The position numbers were made by a program, and so were the translations under genes. A stretch of 64,000 nucleotides of DNA from Phytophthora hibernalis (lineage: Eukaryota > Oomycota > Peronosporomycetes > Peronosporales > Peronosporaceae), in NCBI GenBank assembly GCA_012656075.1, contig JAAKBF010000343.1, positions 434,001 through 498,000 on the forward strand, in the 5' to 3' direction. Positions 32,373 to 43,874 of the stretch are shown here, in pieces. Each line of letters starts with the position of its first letter. Position 1 is the stretch's first letter. The notes beneath the pieces are model-generated. The model was not told the origin of the DNA. It searched no databases and was given only the letters and a program-made list of their open reading frames with translations.

Positions 32373-35300
32373 CCCTCCAAACCGGTGCTGCATAATGCAG
32401 GATATCCAATTTTCTTAAACTGCAAATATGCAGTTTAAGCAAATTTAGACTTGGAGTTTGTATGGGTTGTATTTTCCCTCGTCGAGGCGTTTACAAACTT
32501 AAAGATAACGAAGTGACTTTTTCTGTTCGCGAATTTTTATACCAAAGAGAATAGGGCAGGTCTTTTGTCTAAAAGCTTCTGATGGCTTTTGGGAGGTTTC
32601 TGAAATCTTTGGGCTGTGCATTAGTTTATAGAAGTAACGGGGACGTCCCCGATTGGGTGGCTCACAGCCACACCACCTTTACCGCCTTTTCCAAACTTTC
32701 GTCATTCGAGAATTTCGCGCGCCAGAGCACAAGTCGCGGACAAGGATGGTGCGGCCTCAAGGCAAAGTGTTGCGTGACAGCGAGGTTACGTCGCGCGACT
32801 TATCCTTCAAGTCCATCTGGAGGGAGCTGAAGCAGGACTGGTGGACGTGCAAACCACCGCCAAGACGAAGCTTGGACGACCGTTACTTTTACATCCGGTC
32901 TGGTGGGGATGCAAATGGTGCAGAAGGCGTCGACTACTTCCGTGGTGAGGAAGCCGTGCTCGAATACTACGCGAACAGTTCGTTTGTATTGAATTCTTAC
33001 ATGCTACATCATTATCTAACTAACATATGTGTGTGTGCTATATGTAGTTCTTCGAAGTCGTGCTCCAGCTCAAATCGGCGCTCCAGGAGATGCACAGTTA
33101 GCTGCAGCTGCCCAGATTGTTCGCGAAAACTACGCTGCAGATATTGATGCTGTTGAAGATCGAGCTCAAGCTGCCGCGATACCCCAGCCGGTTGCTACTG
33201 CCGTACCTGAACACCCGCTGCCCGGGCAAGTGGAAGCAGCGCCGCGTGATCCGCATACAAAGGTGGCAACATTACAACGATCTCCAGCCTCACCACCCGC
33301 TCCAAGGCCTGCACAACGAAGACCTTGCGCTTCACCACCGACTCGTCGTTCATTGATGAGTACGGCGAGTCCGATGGCTAGCTCGCCGCCCCGTCGTACT
33401 CGTCGCATCAGCCCAATCGCTTCCCTGATTCCCACATCCCCACACGTTCAAGATGGAACACCGCTTTCTTCCGAGCATGATTCTACCTCGATGAACGATG
33501 AAGTCTCCATACATTCGGCAGAATCACTAAGTGATCGAGAAAACGGTAAGCTGAATGCTACACTGAATATTATGCTGCATACTGCTGCATCGTATGCTGA
33601 ATCTTATGTTGTATTTATCCTGAATACTGACTTAGTGTGCTGGTTCGTTTGTAGATGATGGCGACGATGACGGTGAAGCTAGTACGTTTACCGACGAGCT
33701 GCTAGCCGACAACGATGACGATTTGAATCTCGTGGAAGATGGAGATGGCGCGCCTCAATTTGGCGCAATGGATTCGGGTGACGAAGCGGAGAAGGACGAC
33801 ATCGAGACAGACGAGTACGGCTCGGACGCGGACCTCGAGATTTACTGTGTTCCAGAAGATGTCTTTGACGATCCTGAAGAGACCGAGCAGGAGATCGCAG
33901 CAGAAGTTCTCTTTGCGGAGAACTTTCTGGGTAGCTTTGGTGGTGAAGATCAAGTCCTCGCTGGCAATATCAAGAACGAGGTCTTGCGTGAAATGTCGGA
34001 GTCCCGGTGGGAAGACGTCATTGATCCAGATACTTATGCCTACATGATGACCCCGTACGAGCCGGTGGACAACACCTCCAGCTATCCAGGGCTTCGCCAA
34101 GGCTACTCGGGACCTACCGCCGATGTGTTGCTGAAAGGAGACTCGACGATTTCGCTGTTTTTCTACTTTATGCCTGTCGCGCTGTGGCAACATATCGCTG
34201 CATGCTCGAATGAATATCACCGGGAGATGCTGCCACTGCGAATTGATGAATCGTATCGAAGGTATCGAAGAAAGCATCGGGTGAATTCGGAGCTTCCAAG
34301 AAAGACGAGGCGCGACATCCAGCAATGAATGGAAGGAATGAAATCGGTCCTACCACACGAGTTGTGTCAATTTGTTGGGTTGCTGATAGCACGGACAATC
34401 ACCCTCAATCGTGAAAAACTTGCTAATCACTGGAAGACTACTGACGAGGGTGCGATCTCGTGCGGGTGCGTTGGCTCAGTGGTCGCACGGGATCGATTCA
34501 TGGAGATAGCACGCAACCTTCACTTCAACCCAAATACCGACACTCGAGCACGGACCGACCGCGCCTGGAAGATCCGCAAGCTGGTAGAGGTGCTTCAACG
34601 CACGTTTGCGCGTGGATATGTTGCACCACCACACCTGGCTTTTGACGAAGCTGTCCTACCGAGCCGCTCGTCCTTCAACACAATGCGCGTGTGCGTGAAG
34701 GACAAGCCCCACAAATGGGACACCAAGCTCTTCATGTTGTGCAATGCAGTAACCGCGTACTGCATCCGGTAAGCTTTTGGGGGCTTGACTTTGAATTAAA
34801 ATGCATTATGCAGATTTAGCTGACATTTTATTTTTCTTATGCTGTATATCGTCAGGTTTGAGGTAAATTGTGGCACGAAGCAACACACCAGTGATTCACA
34901 TAACCCCGATATGAAATCGGGGCCCGCTGCCGTTGTCCGAAACCTACTCGCTGCCTTTGGGCCAGACGCTAAGAGGGACTGGTCGTCATTGATCGCTTCG
35001 ACACATCGGTGGCTTTATACAACTACTGCTCATGGGCTTGTACTGTGTGGGGACGATCATGACGAACCGGTTGGGATATTGCAAACGCTTAATTGAGAAG
35101 AAGAAAACTCTTCCCGCTGAAATCGAGCGTGGGCCATTCAAGATGGCTATATCTAAGCTTGTACCGAGCATGAAGGCTATTAGCTGGTGGGATTCGCGCC
35201 CTGTTCATTTCCTCTGCACTGGAGGTGGCCTGGATTTGGATCGAGTGACACGACAAGATGGTGCGACACAAGCGGAGGTCCCATGTCCTCGAGTCGTGAA

Positions 35301-36268
35301 AGACTATCACGCGTTCATGGGGGCGTGGACGTCCACGATCAGTTGCGGCTCCAGAGATATACTCACTCTCCGGCGCGCGCTGAGGTTCAAAAAGTACTAC
35401 AAGTCGCAGGCGCTGGGTCTGATTGACTTGGCGATAGTGAATGGATACATAGTTCACAAGGCACACCACAAGATCAAGGAATCTCGCTCTTTGACTCACG
35501 TGAAGTTCATGAAGAAGTTACATTTACAGCTCTGTCGGCTGCAGGCGACAGACAGGCGGCAGACGTGCCTGGTACTCCATCGACGCCTGGAACACCAGCG
35601 ACGCCGGCGTCTAGCAAGAGACGCCGCACAGCATCGTAGTCACTAAGATGCATATTATCCTGTCTTTAAGCTGCATTCATTCTGGATTGGTCGATTACAT
35701 GTTGCTTCTTTGAATGCGTCATCTGCTGGATTCAGGTTGTACCGTACAATGTACGTTGAACTTCTGCATCAGTGCCTGTCTTCACCCATGTCTCATCCTG
35801 AAATGCATCATCGGCGCATGGATTCTACCCCATTTACCTGTTTCAGATGATTACACCGCCGGCTGTAAACACACTACTTGACTTTTGAAAAGAACATAGA
35901 AGTCTGTCAATGTGGGTACACTGCTTGTGCTACACTGTAAAGGTGACACCCCAACTTGGATATTTGGAATTTGTATGGGGAGTTTTGAATTTCGAATTTT
36001 GGAAAATGAAAAACTGCTAAGGTGCTGTTTCTGTTCGGGGCTTTGGTGACTGTCTCGTCCTTTTCCGTCCTATACTGCAGTATGCAGTATATTTCTGAGA
36101 GAATCGTCTTCATCATGCAGGTTAAGGCAGTTTAGCACTGCTCTGTACCACTGAGCAAATCTTCGAACCGTACACTTGGTTTTACCCTATCCCGTTATTT
36201 ACAAACGTCAAGTCAAATTAAGCTGCATATGCAGTTTAAGTTTACTTTTGGCTCCCGGTTTGGAGGGG
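32373..36268. mobile_element. Full-length piggyBac-type element
   Basis: TTAA at 32369-32372 and 36269-36272 flanks inverted ends CCCTCCAAACCGG and CCGGTTTGGAGGGG (one C more at the right end). Just inside each end is a palindrome with a GCAAATATGC or GCATATGC core (AAACTGCAAATATGCAGTTT at 32417-32436; CTGCATATGCAG near 36222). These subterminal palindromes may be transposase-binding sites. The 3,896-bp element carries a recognisable piggyBac transposase on the plus strand. Confidence 0.9.
32746..35646 (+). pseudogene. piggyBac transposase (DDE_Tnp_1_7), with introns and frame breaks
   Basis: The probable start at 32746 leads into FKSIWRELKQDW and GAEGVDYFRGEEAVLEYY, an N-terminal block I associate with oomycete piggyBac proteins. 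Introns appear near 32970-33049, 33544-33654 and 34769-34855 (GTAAGC to CGTCAG). A long acidic middle region follows. The transposase core has VVARDRFMEIARNLHFN, LAFDEAVLPSR with the first catalytic Asp, PHKWDTKLFMLC, the IDRFDTS region with the second Asp near 34990, and a VDVHDQL block (third Asp) near 35325. It ends with LIDLAIVNGYIVHKAHH. An in-frame TGA at 34326 and frame changes near 34985, 35030, 35320 and 35370 inactivate it as read. The one at 35320 is in a G run and may be a consensus error. Confidence 0.85.
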
Positions 36269-36272
36269 TTAA

Positions 36273-36867
36273 AAATGTTGTCTGTTAGAACGCTAGTTTT
36301 CAAATAGCTTAGAACAGTGGGTGTCAGATCAAGCTACTTTCCCTTAATATCTAATAACCGGGTGAGAATGAAAATACCCAGGTGAATGTCGACAGTAGCG
36401 GCCACGGGTAACATCAAAACCCAGCCACAGGTGAGACAAAAATTGCCACAGACAAGCTGCAAAAGCCAGTAGGTGAAAATGTGGTCGATGCGGGTGTACG
36501 AGCACCGCGCCCAAATACAACCTGACAACCTCCGAGCGTCGGCTGCTCCGTTGCCAGCCTCGTACTCGTGCTATGAATACACTTCGTGTTTGGGTCACGT
36601 AGTTTTCCATCAGTGAGGGACATCTACAATTTCGTACGAAGACAATAAAAATGTACAAAGACTTCAGGTCAGTTCGGCCTTAGTTCATCTTAGGGATATG
36701 TGCTGTTATGTATGAGAATTGTGTCTCCAACGCGAAAGCAGGAATACAATCCAGAGCTTCGCCGGCGTTAGTGTATCTAATAATCTTTCAGGTTAGATTG
36801 GCTCAGGTGAGGGTGTTTCTCTTTAAGGAGAAAAAGCACCCTCTTTGATACCCGAGTTTGATAAGTA
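36273..36867. other. Intergenic, no gene seen
   Basis: A minus-strand open frame (36334-36528) has a hydrophobic stretch (FTYWLLQLVCGNFCL) and overlaps two other open frames. I find no domain and do not call it a gene. Confidence 0.4.
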
Positions 36868-37346
36868 ACAGTCCAGCACTGTGCTGCACAGGTTTTTCGA
36901 CCTGCAAACATGTGCTTCGTAGAAAATACTGTACGAAGAATGTGTACAAATACTGTACGTTGTCCTTTCGAAAGCTTATCATAGGCACATACAGCTGATG
37001 TTTGTTGCGTACTATACAGAAGAATAGACTAACACACTACTCGCCCACTCAGCAGATTCGGGATTGCGGGAGAACTGTGCCCGAGCACAGCCTCCGTTAT
37101 CAGTAGGCTAGACTATGCAATACTTAACTCAAGTGAACATCAGCGACGAGGCCAAGCTTACTTCAACTGCGAAGGGAGGAAATAGCAGAACGACAGCCAA
37201 CTGCCGCTGCACCAAACTTCACAGTTACAGTCCAGCACTGTGCTGCACAGGTCGTTCGAACTGCAAACATGTTCTTCGTAGAAAATACTGTACGAAGCAC
37301 GTTGTACGTTGTCCTTTCGAAAGCTTATCATAGGAACATACAGCTG
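36868..37346. repeat. Pair of direct repeats of about 120-130 bp
   Basis: 36868-36997 and 37227-37346 are direct copies. Both begin ACAGTCCAGCACTGTGCTGC, contain TTCGTAGAAAATACTGTACG and CCTTTCGAAAGCTTATCATA, and end CATACAGCTG. The first has an extra AATACTGTAC-like insert. The unit contains the palindromic CAGCACTGTGCTG. It could be the remains of two nested elements or a tandem array with unrelated filler. Confidence 0.75.
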
Positions 37347-37399
37347 CTGCTTCTCGAATGACGGACGTTCTTCTGACTGCACGAGGGGTTCGGATCAAC

Positions 37400-37640
37400 G
37401 GCAATTTGTGTCGTATCATTGATACTGATCCACACAATATCATGTGATCCTGATACTGTATTAGTATCCGCTGATACTGAGGATACTAAATTTGATGCGA
37501 ACCGCTAATCTGTTATCGAGAATTTTTATTCGATTGTGTATTATTGTTCCCGACATGTTCTAAAGTATCAGATCGAGGATCACTGAGGATCAAGGTATGT
37601 GCATGTATCAGGTTTGATCAGGATCACCTGATCTTGATAC
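37400..37640. repeat. Dispersed GATACTGATCC/TGATCC-rich stretch
   Basis: Many variants of GATACTGATCC, GTATCAGATC and GGATCACTGAGGATC occur within 240 bp on both strands. It is a degenerate short-motif repeat without clear periodicity, reminiscent of subterminal repeats of a DNA transposon, but I cannot delimit an element. Confidence 0.45.
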
Positions 37641-39039
37641 CAATATTGAGCGACGCTGTATCCGAATATTAACGAGTATACAGATCCGAAGTACATATTA
37701 TACTGGTAATAGTAACCTTAGTCAAGGTGACCCACATATTAACTAAGAGACAACGCGCACCAGCACTTACTACTACTATCGAATACTACATTTGTTGAGG
37801 CGTACCCGTACCGCGTGGATCGGTAAATAAGCATCAAAATGGTATAAACAAGTCAAGTGTATAACACATTCAAAGAATAGATAAATCACAAGCTCACATG
37901 TTGCTGTGTAGAATTTGCCCACGGAATAACATACCTGTGATGGCAAATAGTAAAGGTTATTTAAACTAACAATTGTCGTGCCCACACTTGAGACAAAAGT
38001 TGCTTACGAACCTAAGTACGAATCGCGATTTAAGTGCGCCTTGTGCATCTACAGTATTGAGCCCTTGGTTGCATTGAATTATGAAATACCCGTTGCACGA
38101 GGGCCATCTGAAAAAGTATCTCCTTTTCAGGCCCTCAAAATGGGGTACATACATTATGGACTGGCATGAAGGCAATATTCCTCAATTTTTTTCGATTCGT
38201 ATATTATTTGAAAGCCCTTGTAAAAACTACTCGTGTTATTCGTTTTGTTACGAGTGAAAGGTGCGTTAATATGTTAGATTTTCGGTTAGGTACGAAAAGT
38301 GAAGGTCAACTTTAAAAGCGATTATCTCGAAATTTCCAAATGGCTCGTAAGCATCAGGCCGGTGCGAGCACATCGCGCCAAATCTTCATACAGCGTTATT
38401 AATAGATCCGACTAGGGATTGACAGTTATTAATAACAAATTAACTGTGGAACAGATACATGCACATGCGCACCGTAATAATAATTCGAATACAGCCAACA
38501 AAGAAGGAATTGTCGGTTTGATAAATAATCCCAGATTAAACGATTTGAAAACGGATTTGTATGACGGTTTGCAACTAATTTTGCAAGGTCCATATTGATT
38601 GCGACTCCCGGAGAATTATGTACTGTATACTTAGACACCGTTGCTGCTACCGCGGGTAAATTTTGTGGTTCACAAGAACGTTTCTTATACACCATTTGGG
38701 AATTTCGAGCTAATCAACACTTTTCATATTTTCTACCTAAACGAAAACCTAGAAAGATCGAATAACCCTCTTATCATCCATAGTGTGAGCTCGCTAGTTG
38801 TTGGCAGATCTTGCTGTAAAACGTCTTCTTATTTAGCCAGCACATCAGTCAGGGTCTTGTGACGTGTCCTTGCACCGCAGCATGGTTTATCCGGGTCCAG
38901 TGGGTTCCCCATACTCTTGAGATCTTCGTTGAAGTGTACGGTTCAATAAATCGGACGCAGTCGTGTGCGGTAGGTTCGTACAGTAAACATGTTTTTGTAT
39001 GACGATTGGTCTGGATCTATAAATTCACCCGTGGCAGCA
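37641..39039. other. Gene-poor AT-rich stretch
   Basis: About 1.4 kb with only short frames on both strands and no recognisable domain, TIR or LTR. Confidence 0.4.
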
Positions 39040-39048
39040 GCCACTTCG

Positions 39049-39787
39049 GGGCAAATGACAGAATCCGTGGTGATCGGATTTTTATGTGCCAACTGACGAT
39101 TTTTGTGTCAGGAGCCGTGGTGAACAAATCCATAATGCCAACAGGCGAACTTAATGACAAAAGCGTGGTTGTGTGTCCAGTCGTAGCTCAGGTACATTGA
39201 AATTGATGTCGCTGCAAGTTGCAGATACAGTGGAGAAGTACGACAGCATGCTCGCTACCATTTAGGCCCTGGCTTTCGGTCGCGGACATTTTCTGCAAAG
39301 GTGTTCGCATGCAAACATCGAAACATACTCACTATTCAGGTAGGGTCATAAAACTTCGTGGAAAGTCTTCGTGGCGCAATTGGCTATGGCCCGTAAGCTT
39401 AACCATAATGCTACGGATACCCGTAGCGTTGGGGTATTCGTAGCATACACCTTCTCACCTACTTCGAGGAATATAGCGGACGCTGTGCACATGCCTGCCC
39501 AGAAAGCTGTCGAAAGGGGGTCTGAAAGCGGATCGATCACCCCGCCGCCTAGAGAGAGAAGGCTCGCGTGTGGGCATACGTTGTCCAGCCCCCAATGATG
39601 TATGCTAGTAGCCTACATTTGCGCTTGCTGCTTCGCGATAGACTGCACCTCCATAGCAATGTTGCTGTTGTTGCAGTGCCAAAACGTGCACACTTAGCGA
39701 CAGGAAACGTGGTTGGCAAATCAACCACGCCTATCACCATGCTTTCTGCATTTAATTTTAAATGACCACGGATTTTGTCATTTGCCC
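39049..39787. mobile_element. Non-autonomous Mutator-like (MULE) element
   Basis: The inverted ends GGGCAAATGACA...ATCCGTGGT (39049-39071) and ACCACGGAT...TGTCATTTGCCC (39765-39787) are 23 bp with one mismatch. They are bounded by a perfect 9-bp direct duplication, GCCACTTCG (39040-39048 and 39788-39796). A 9-bp target duplication is the hallmark of Mutator-like transposition. The 739-bp interior has only short frames and no transposase motif. The ends also contain CCGTGGT/GCGTGGTT variants that extend the symmetry inward. Confidence 0.85.
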
Positions 39788-40010
39788 GCCACTTCGATTA
39801 CATCTACTGTACTGTGGTACCGTATGATGTCACAGAAGTATTTTAATGATTTGGCCTTATTAAGCATGAAAACATCCACGTAGCGATCATAGGCCCACAT
39901 ACTGTACTCTTGCGCACGTGCCTGGAATCGAGTGCACAGGTCAATGGGCCGTTCGGAGGCGTGAAACCTGTCATTATCCGATTCTGCTCGCAGGACTCAC
40001 TTCTCACAAG

Positions 40011-40436
40011 ATGCGTATCTCCTGCTTCTTCGTTCTGGCAGCTGCTGCAGCTGGTGTCGTTGCCAGTGGGAACGCACTCGCTACGGTTGACTCCACCAAA
40101 TGACGCCGGCCCACGCGATCAAGGCAGTACAGAGCGACGGGGATCCCACCAAGAGGCTTCTGCGGGTTGTCGAACGTGACGATGAAGAATACGACGACAG
40201 CAAAGAAGAAAGAACTAACTTTAACTGGTCCACTCTAAAAGTCTCTTCCCCGGAACCGCCAGGAGAGCCGCGAATGAGGAGAGTAAGATGTCGACACTAG
40301 CCTCAAAATTCGCGGTCTACAAAAGCGACGACTGGATGCCTCTTGACGTTTACACTTTGATGAGAAAACCATGTCCCACCAAAAGGCGATGAAGTATGGC
40401 CTTCGGTACGAAAAATACCTCGAGAGCGCTCGCTAG
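40011..40436 (+). pseudogene. RxLR-dEER effector relic with WY-like tail, frame-broken
   Basis: The ATG at 40011 starts a clear signal peptide (ISCFFVLAAAAAGVVASG). That frame ends at a TGA soon after, next to an AAA run. The next frame contains RLLR (a perfect RxLR site, about 40160) followed 16 residues later by an acidic stretch ending in KEER, the dEER motif. A third frame has FAVYKSDDWMPLDVYTL, and a fourth has YGLRYEKYLESAR to a stop at 40434-40436. Both resemble the Trp/Tyr-centred helices of WY-domain effectors. RxLR proteins are secreted and enter host cells. As read, no complete product is encoded. Confidence 0.7.
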
Positions 40437-40536
40437 TTGAGTTTGTAAGCTTCGGTGGCGCAGACTTCAAGAGCAAAAGCAGCGGGCCAAGCAAGATCTC
40501 CAACAAACAAAACACGGACTCCTAGCAATTTAATTA

Positions 40537-40602
40537 AAGGATAAACAGCTTTCCTCTTAAGGAAAAACAGCTTTCCTCTTAAGGATAAACAGCTTTCCTT
40601 TT
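40537..40602. repeat. 22-bp tandem repeat, three copies
   Basis: Unit AAGGATAAACAGCTTTCCTC plus TT repeated three times head to tail, with one substitution in copy 2 (GAAAAA) and one in copy 3 (CTTTT). It lies just downstream of the RxLR relic. Confidence 0.9.
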
Positions 40603-41876
40603 AATGTCTCGAAATGATTGCCTTCCTTACAGGTTACAATAATCTGCGTCAATAAGGAGTTGAGAATGGTATAAGATTATCCTGGGATTCGATCGAGCAT
40701 AAAAAGGAAGTCGGAGTGTGGTATAACATTTGCGCCGTAAACAATGGAATTAGGTATTATTAATAATACTGTACCTTAATAATATCTAAGCTTAGATGAA
40801 AACAAAACGTCAATTGGCCATGTCCTCCTGCAATGATGTACATTACTCGTCACGCAAACGCATTATCACTGCGCATGTAGCACAGTTTAGTCACACAACG
40901 CAGCCATCCGCAACTGACGCTGTGTGGACGGATTCAAGGGCCGAAGCAGGGACTGGCACAGTAGCTCGTTGTTATCTGTGCTATTTAATAGCCATCCTGC
41001 AGACAGCGCAAACAAACTCTACAATAGAGCAGTAGCGCAGGATCCATTGCAGGACAACGAAGCGCACTAGCTGGATTATGACGAAGAGATAATATGCATA
41101 TTATGCGACTGACAACTAGAGTAAACCAACTTGAGTAAATTCAACGCGGCATTGATGTCGCCATGCTAAGGTGTCCGTTAAAGATGATGTTAATTGCGAT
41201 GCGAAGCACGGGTATTAATAACTCTGAGCAGGCACAAGGCTTCCGTTGGTGCGTCCTGCCACGTTTGTGGTACTGCGCATGTATTAATATAATACATGAA
41301 CCAGTAGCAGTTGACTGCTCAGTCGTACCGGTACATACAGTCGTGAAGGGTGCATTTGTTTTTACACTTGGTGGTGGCAGGAAGCACGCCAGTGGCAAGA
41401 AGCGTCCCATGACTAAAATTACACATAGGAGGAAGCGATTCGCCTTCAGCGATGTCGACAGGTTGTCAGAAATTCTCGCCTTCTGCTGTATGAATATGCA
41501 CAGGAAGTTTCAGGAAGCCGTGGATGTCTTGAATTTGCTATCGATTAAGGCGGAGTCAATACCAGCAGACTCCTCTGGGGTCACTACAAGCTGAACGTGA
41601 CTGCCGATATTGATATCCATCTCCTTTTCCATCTCGATGTCGATTAGCAGAGCAAGAAGGTCTTTATTATCTTCCATCAGCGCAGCCGCAAGAGCTGCGT
41701 TCATGCTGCTTGATCTTCAAAAAAATCACTTCAACGAAAGTGATGGTCAGTCTTCAACCTGTTGCTTGGCTTCATGCAAAGTTGTAGTGGAAGTTTGCTG
41801 AACGGCTGAGGTAATGCTCGAAACTAAATCTCTCTACTGTGTGGCTTGATATTGACGGATTTATCCCGAGAACATT
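40603..41876. other. Intergenic between the RxLR relic and P5
   Basis: A 143-codon frame at 41163-41594 and an opposite frame at 41510-41704 are both open, but neither has recognisable features. I see no gene I can support in this 1.27 kb. Confidence 0.4.
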
Positions 41877-43629
41877 TCAGCAGTTTATCCATGAGAATTT
41901 AAATGTGAAATCAATACCTTCGACATCAGCACGAGCGTTAGTCTTCCTGAATGTGATCTTGAGTACTTCGAAGTAACTAAGTGTAACCAAAACGTACCGA
42001 AATGAACCACGCGAAAGCTCATTGTAAACAACATCCATATCAGCATTTTAGACTGAATTAAGGGCATTTGGGTCTCCAAAACAAACGATAGGTGACGAAG
42101 CACGTCCATTCTGCAACTGCGCTTCATCGCGACCACAAGCACCAAAAGAGATACAATTTCCAAGAACGCGTAGAGAAATAATTTTTGAATCGTACCATAT
42201 ACGTTTGTTTCAGTGATTCCTTCCAGTTCGATGTGATATTGCGCATTGGGGAGATGCACCAAAGTCATCGCGAAGAACCCACTGATCGTTGGAATGAAAG
42301 CCTCTAAGTACTCGGTCAAGATGACAAATTCCGATGTGAAGAGAGCTTCCAGAGTTCTTTCAACGGTTTTTAGGTGTGAGCAAGGAGGACATAGAACCCC
42401 TTGCCTTTGTGCAGCATTTACCACTTCTGGTGCAGATGTTTCTGTATCAGTTGGCACTATCGTATTTGCAGCATGCTTGCTTCTGGGTTTCACTGAGGTC
42501 TTTTCCGGTGAGAAACTTAAGTCCGATATCAAGTTGCTATAGGATGTAGGCAATTGGTGAGGGATACATGAATGTCGGCGGAAACTTCCTCTTGACTGCT
42601 TCCCCAAACTCTGCGGGTTGTGAATTAGGAGAGAGATCACATCCAACAAAGTTGCGCATTTTCCGGTGGCTTGCTGCAACCGCTCCAAAATTCGGCAGGT
42701 GCGTTGACGGAGCATGGCCACCGTGACGAATGTTTGTACCAAATCAATCATAACAATCAACAACAGGGTACTTGTGGAAGACACGCTTTGCATGAAGGTG
42801 GCGATGTACGTTGCGTTGAAGAAATCCGCAGTAAAGATAACTGACTCTGGTACCATGTCCTCCATGTGCGTCATAGTCCGAGCAATAATGTTTTGCATTG
42901 TCACTTTCAGAACTGGCAAAAACAAGAGCACCGGAACTTCATAACGACTGCCAACAACAGCATTGAATAGCACTTGGTACGCTGGGTACACAAAGCACAT
43001 GCTCACTTGTGCCGTAAAATACATGATGACACGTTTATATTCGGTTGGGCGATCTCGAATACTATCAAAAACTTGTCGTCCAGCAATGACACGGAAGGAA
43101 ATACCAACTAATAACATGGTGGGTGCGGCAGTAAAGCAAATCATGAAAGGTACTGGAAATCCAAAGGTTACCGCAATGGTCGTTGAAGTTGCCAGCAACC
43201 CCAAAGCTGAGCAAACAGACATCTGCCACATCTGCCAAAATGACATCGTAAATTCACCGACCAGGTACTTCATCTGGATAATAGTCCCTTGACCAAGAAC
43301 ACCTCCGAGGATGGCTGTCCGAATCCAAAACCGCTGTTCGCCGCCCAGCCACATTCAGGTTTCTCGAGTGGTATCATTTCTTGCGAAAGTACGAACAGGA
43401 TCATCGGCAACGGTGTACCGATACAAACCATCACTGTCCTCCACAAAGGTGTCGTCCGGGTATATTCTTCAAGAGCGAGAAGCCGTTCGATCGAATATTT
43501 GTAGCCCTGGTGGCTTACCTGTAGAGTTGCCAGCGAATGATAAAATTTGAGATGCCATCGAGAAACTGGAGTGCCGACGACTGCTAAACTGGGTCCTGAC
43601 ACCTCGAAAGAAGTCGATGGCGAGATCAT
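41877..43629 (-). CDS. Membrane family member P5 (557 aa, one intron, one single-base break)
   Basis: Same family: YSIERLLALEEYTR, GTPLPM, FPVPFM, FTADFFNATYIATFMQ, LFTSEFVILTEYLE, LPNAQYHIEL and FRVVHFG. The terminal intron is 41918-41997 (80 bp, GTACGT to CGAAG), and exon 2 gives GIDFTFKFSWINC with the stop at 41877-41879. A single base is missing in the T run of the NSGF/WIR block (about 43334). With it restored the exons total 1,671 nt, exactly 557 codons including the stop, so the gene is probably intact. It stands 10 kb from P4, separated by the piggyBac and MULE insertions. It is divergently oriented to the MAPK-like kinase 245 bp away. Confidence 0.82.
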
Positions 43630-43874
43630 CGTTCTCTATTTCGTTGAAGTTCTATGACATGTCACCGCCAACTTGGCTTCCAGAGTATCAATAGCGCAAA
43701 TGACACAACAGCACCATTCTATTTGCATCGAGTCTGAGCTTGCAGGCGTGAGGTTCGTGCAAAACAACAACTTGAACTTCCAGTGCTTTCTACTAATCAA
43801 CTGCAGTCTTCTTCGAGGGGATTAATGGTCGTCGTTCTGTAAGCGAACGATCAAGAGATTCTCCAAGTTGTAAA

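Noticed and set aside
40537..40602. CRISPR-like array
   Set aside because: Three 22-bp units directly abut with no spacers; simple tandem repeat in a eukaryotic genome.
41163..41594. 143-codon frame downstream of the RxLR relic
   Set aside because: No domain, unusual composition, and overlaps an opposite open frame; not supportable.
43326..43342. Programmed frameshift in P5
   Set aside because: A single missing T in a run, as in many other genes here, is better explained by undercalling.
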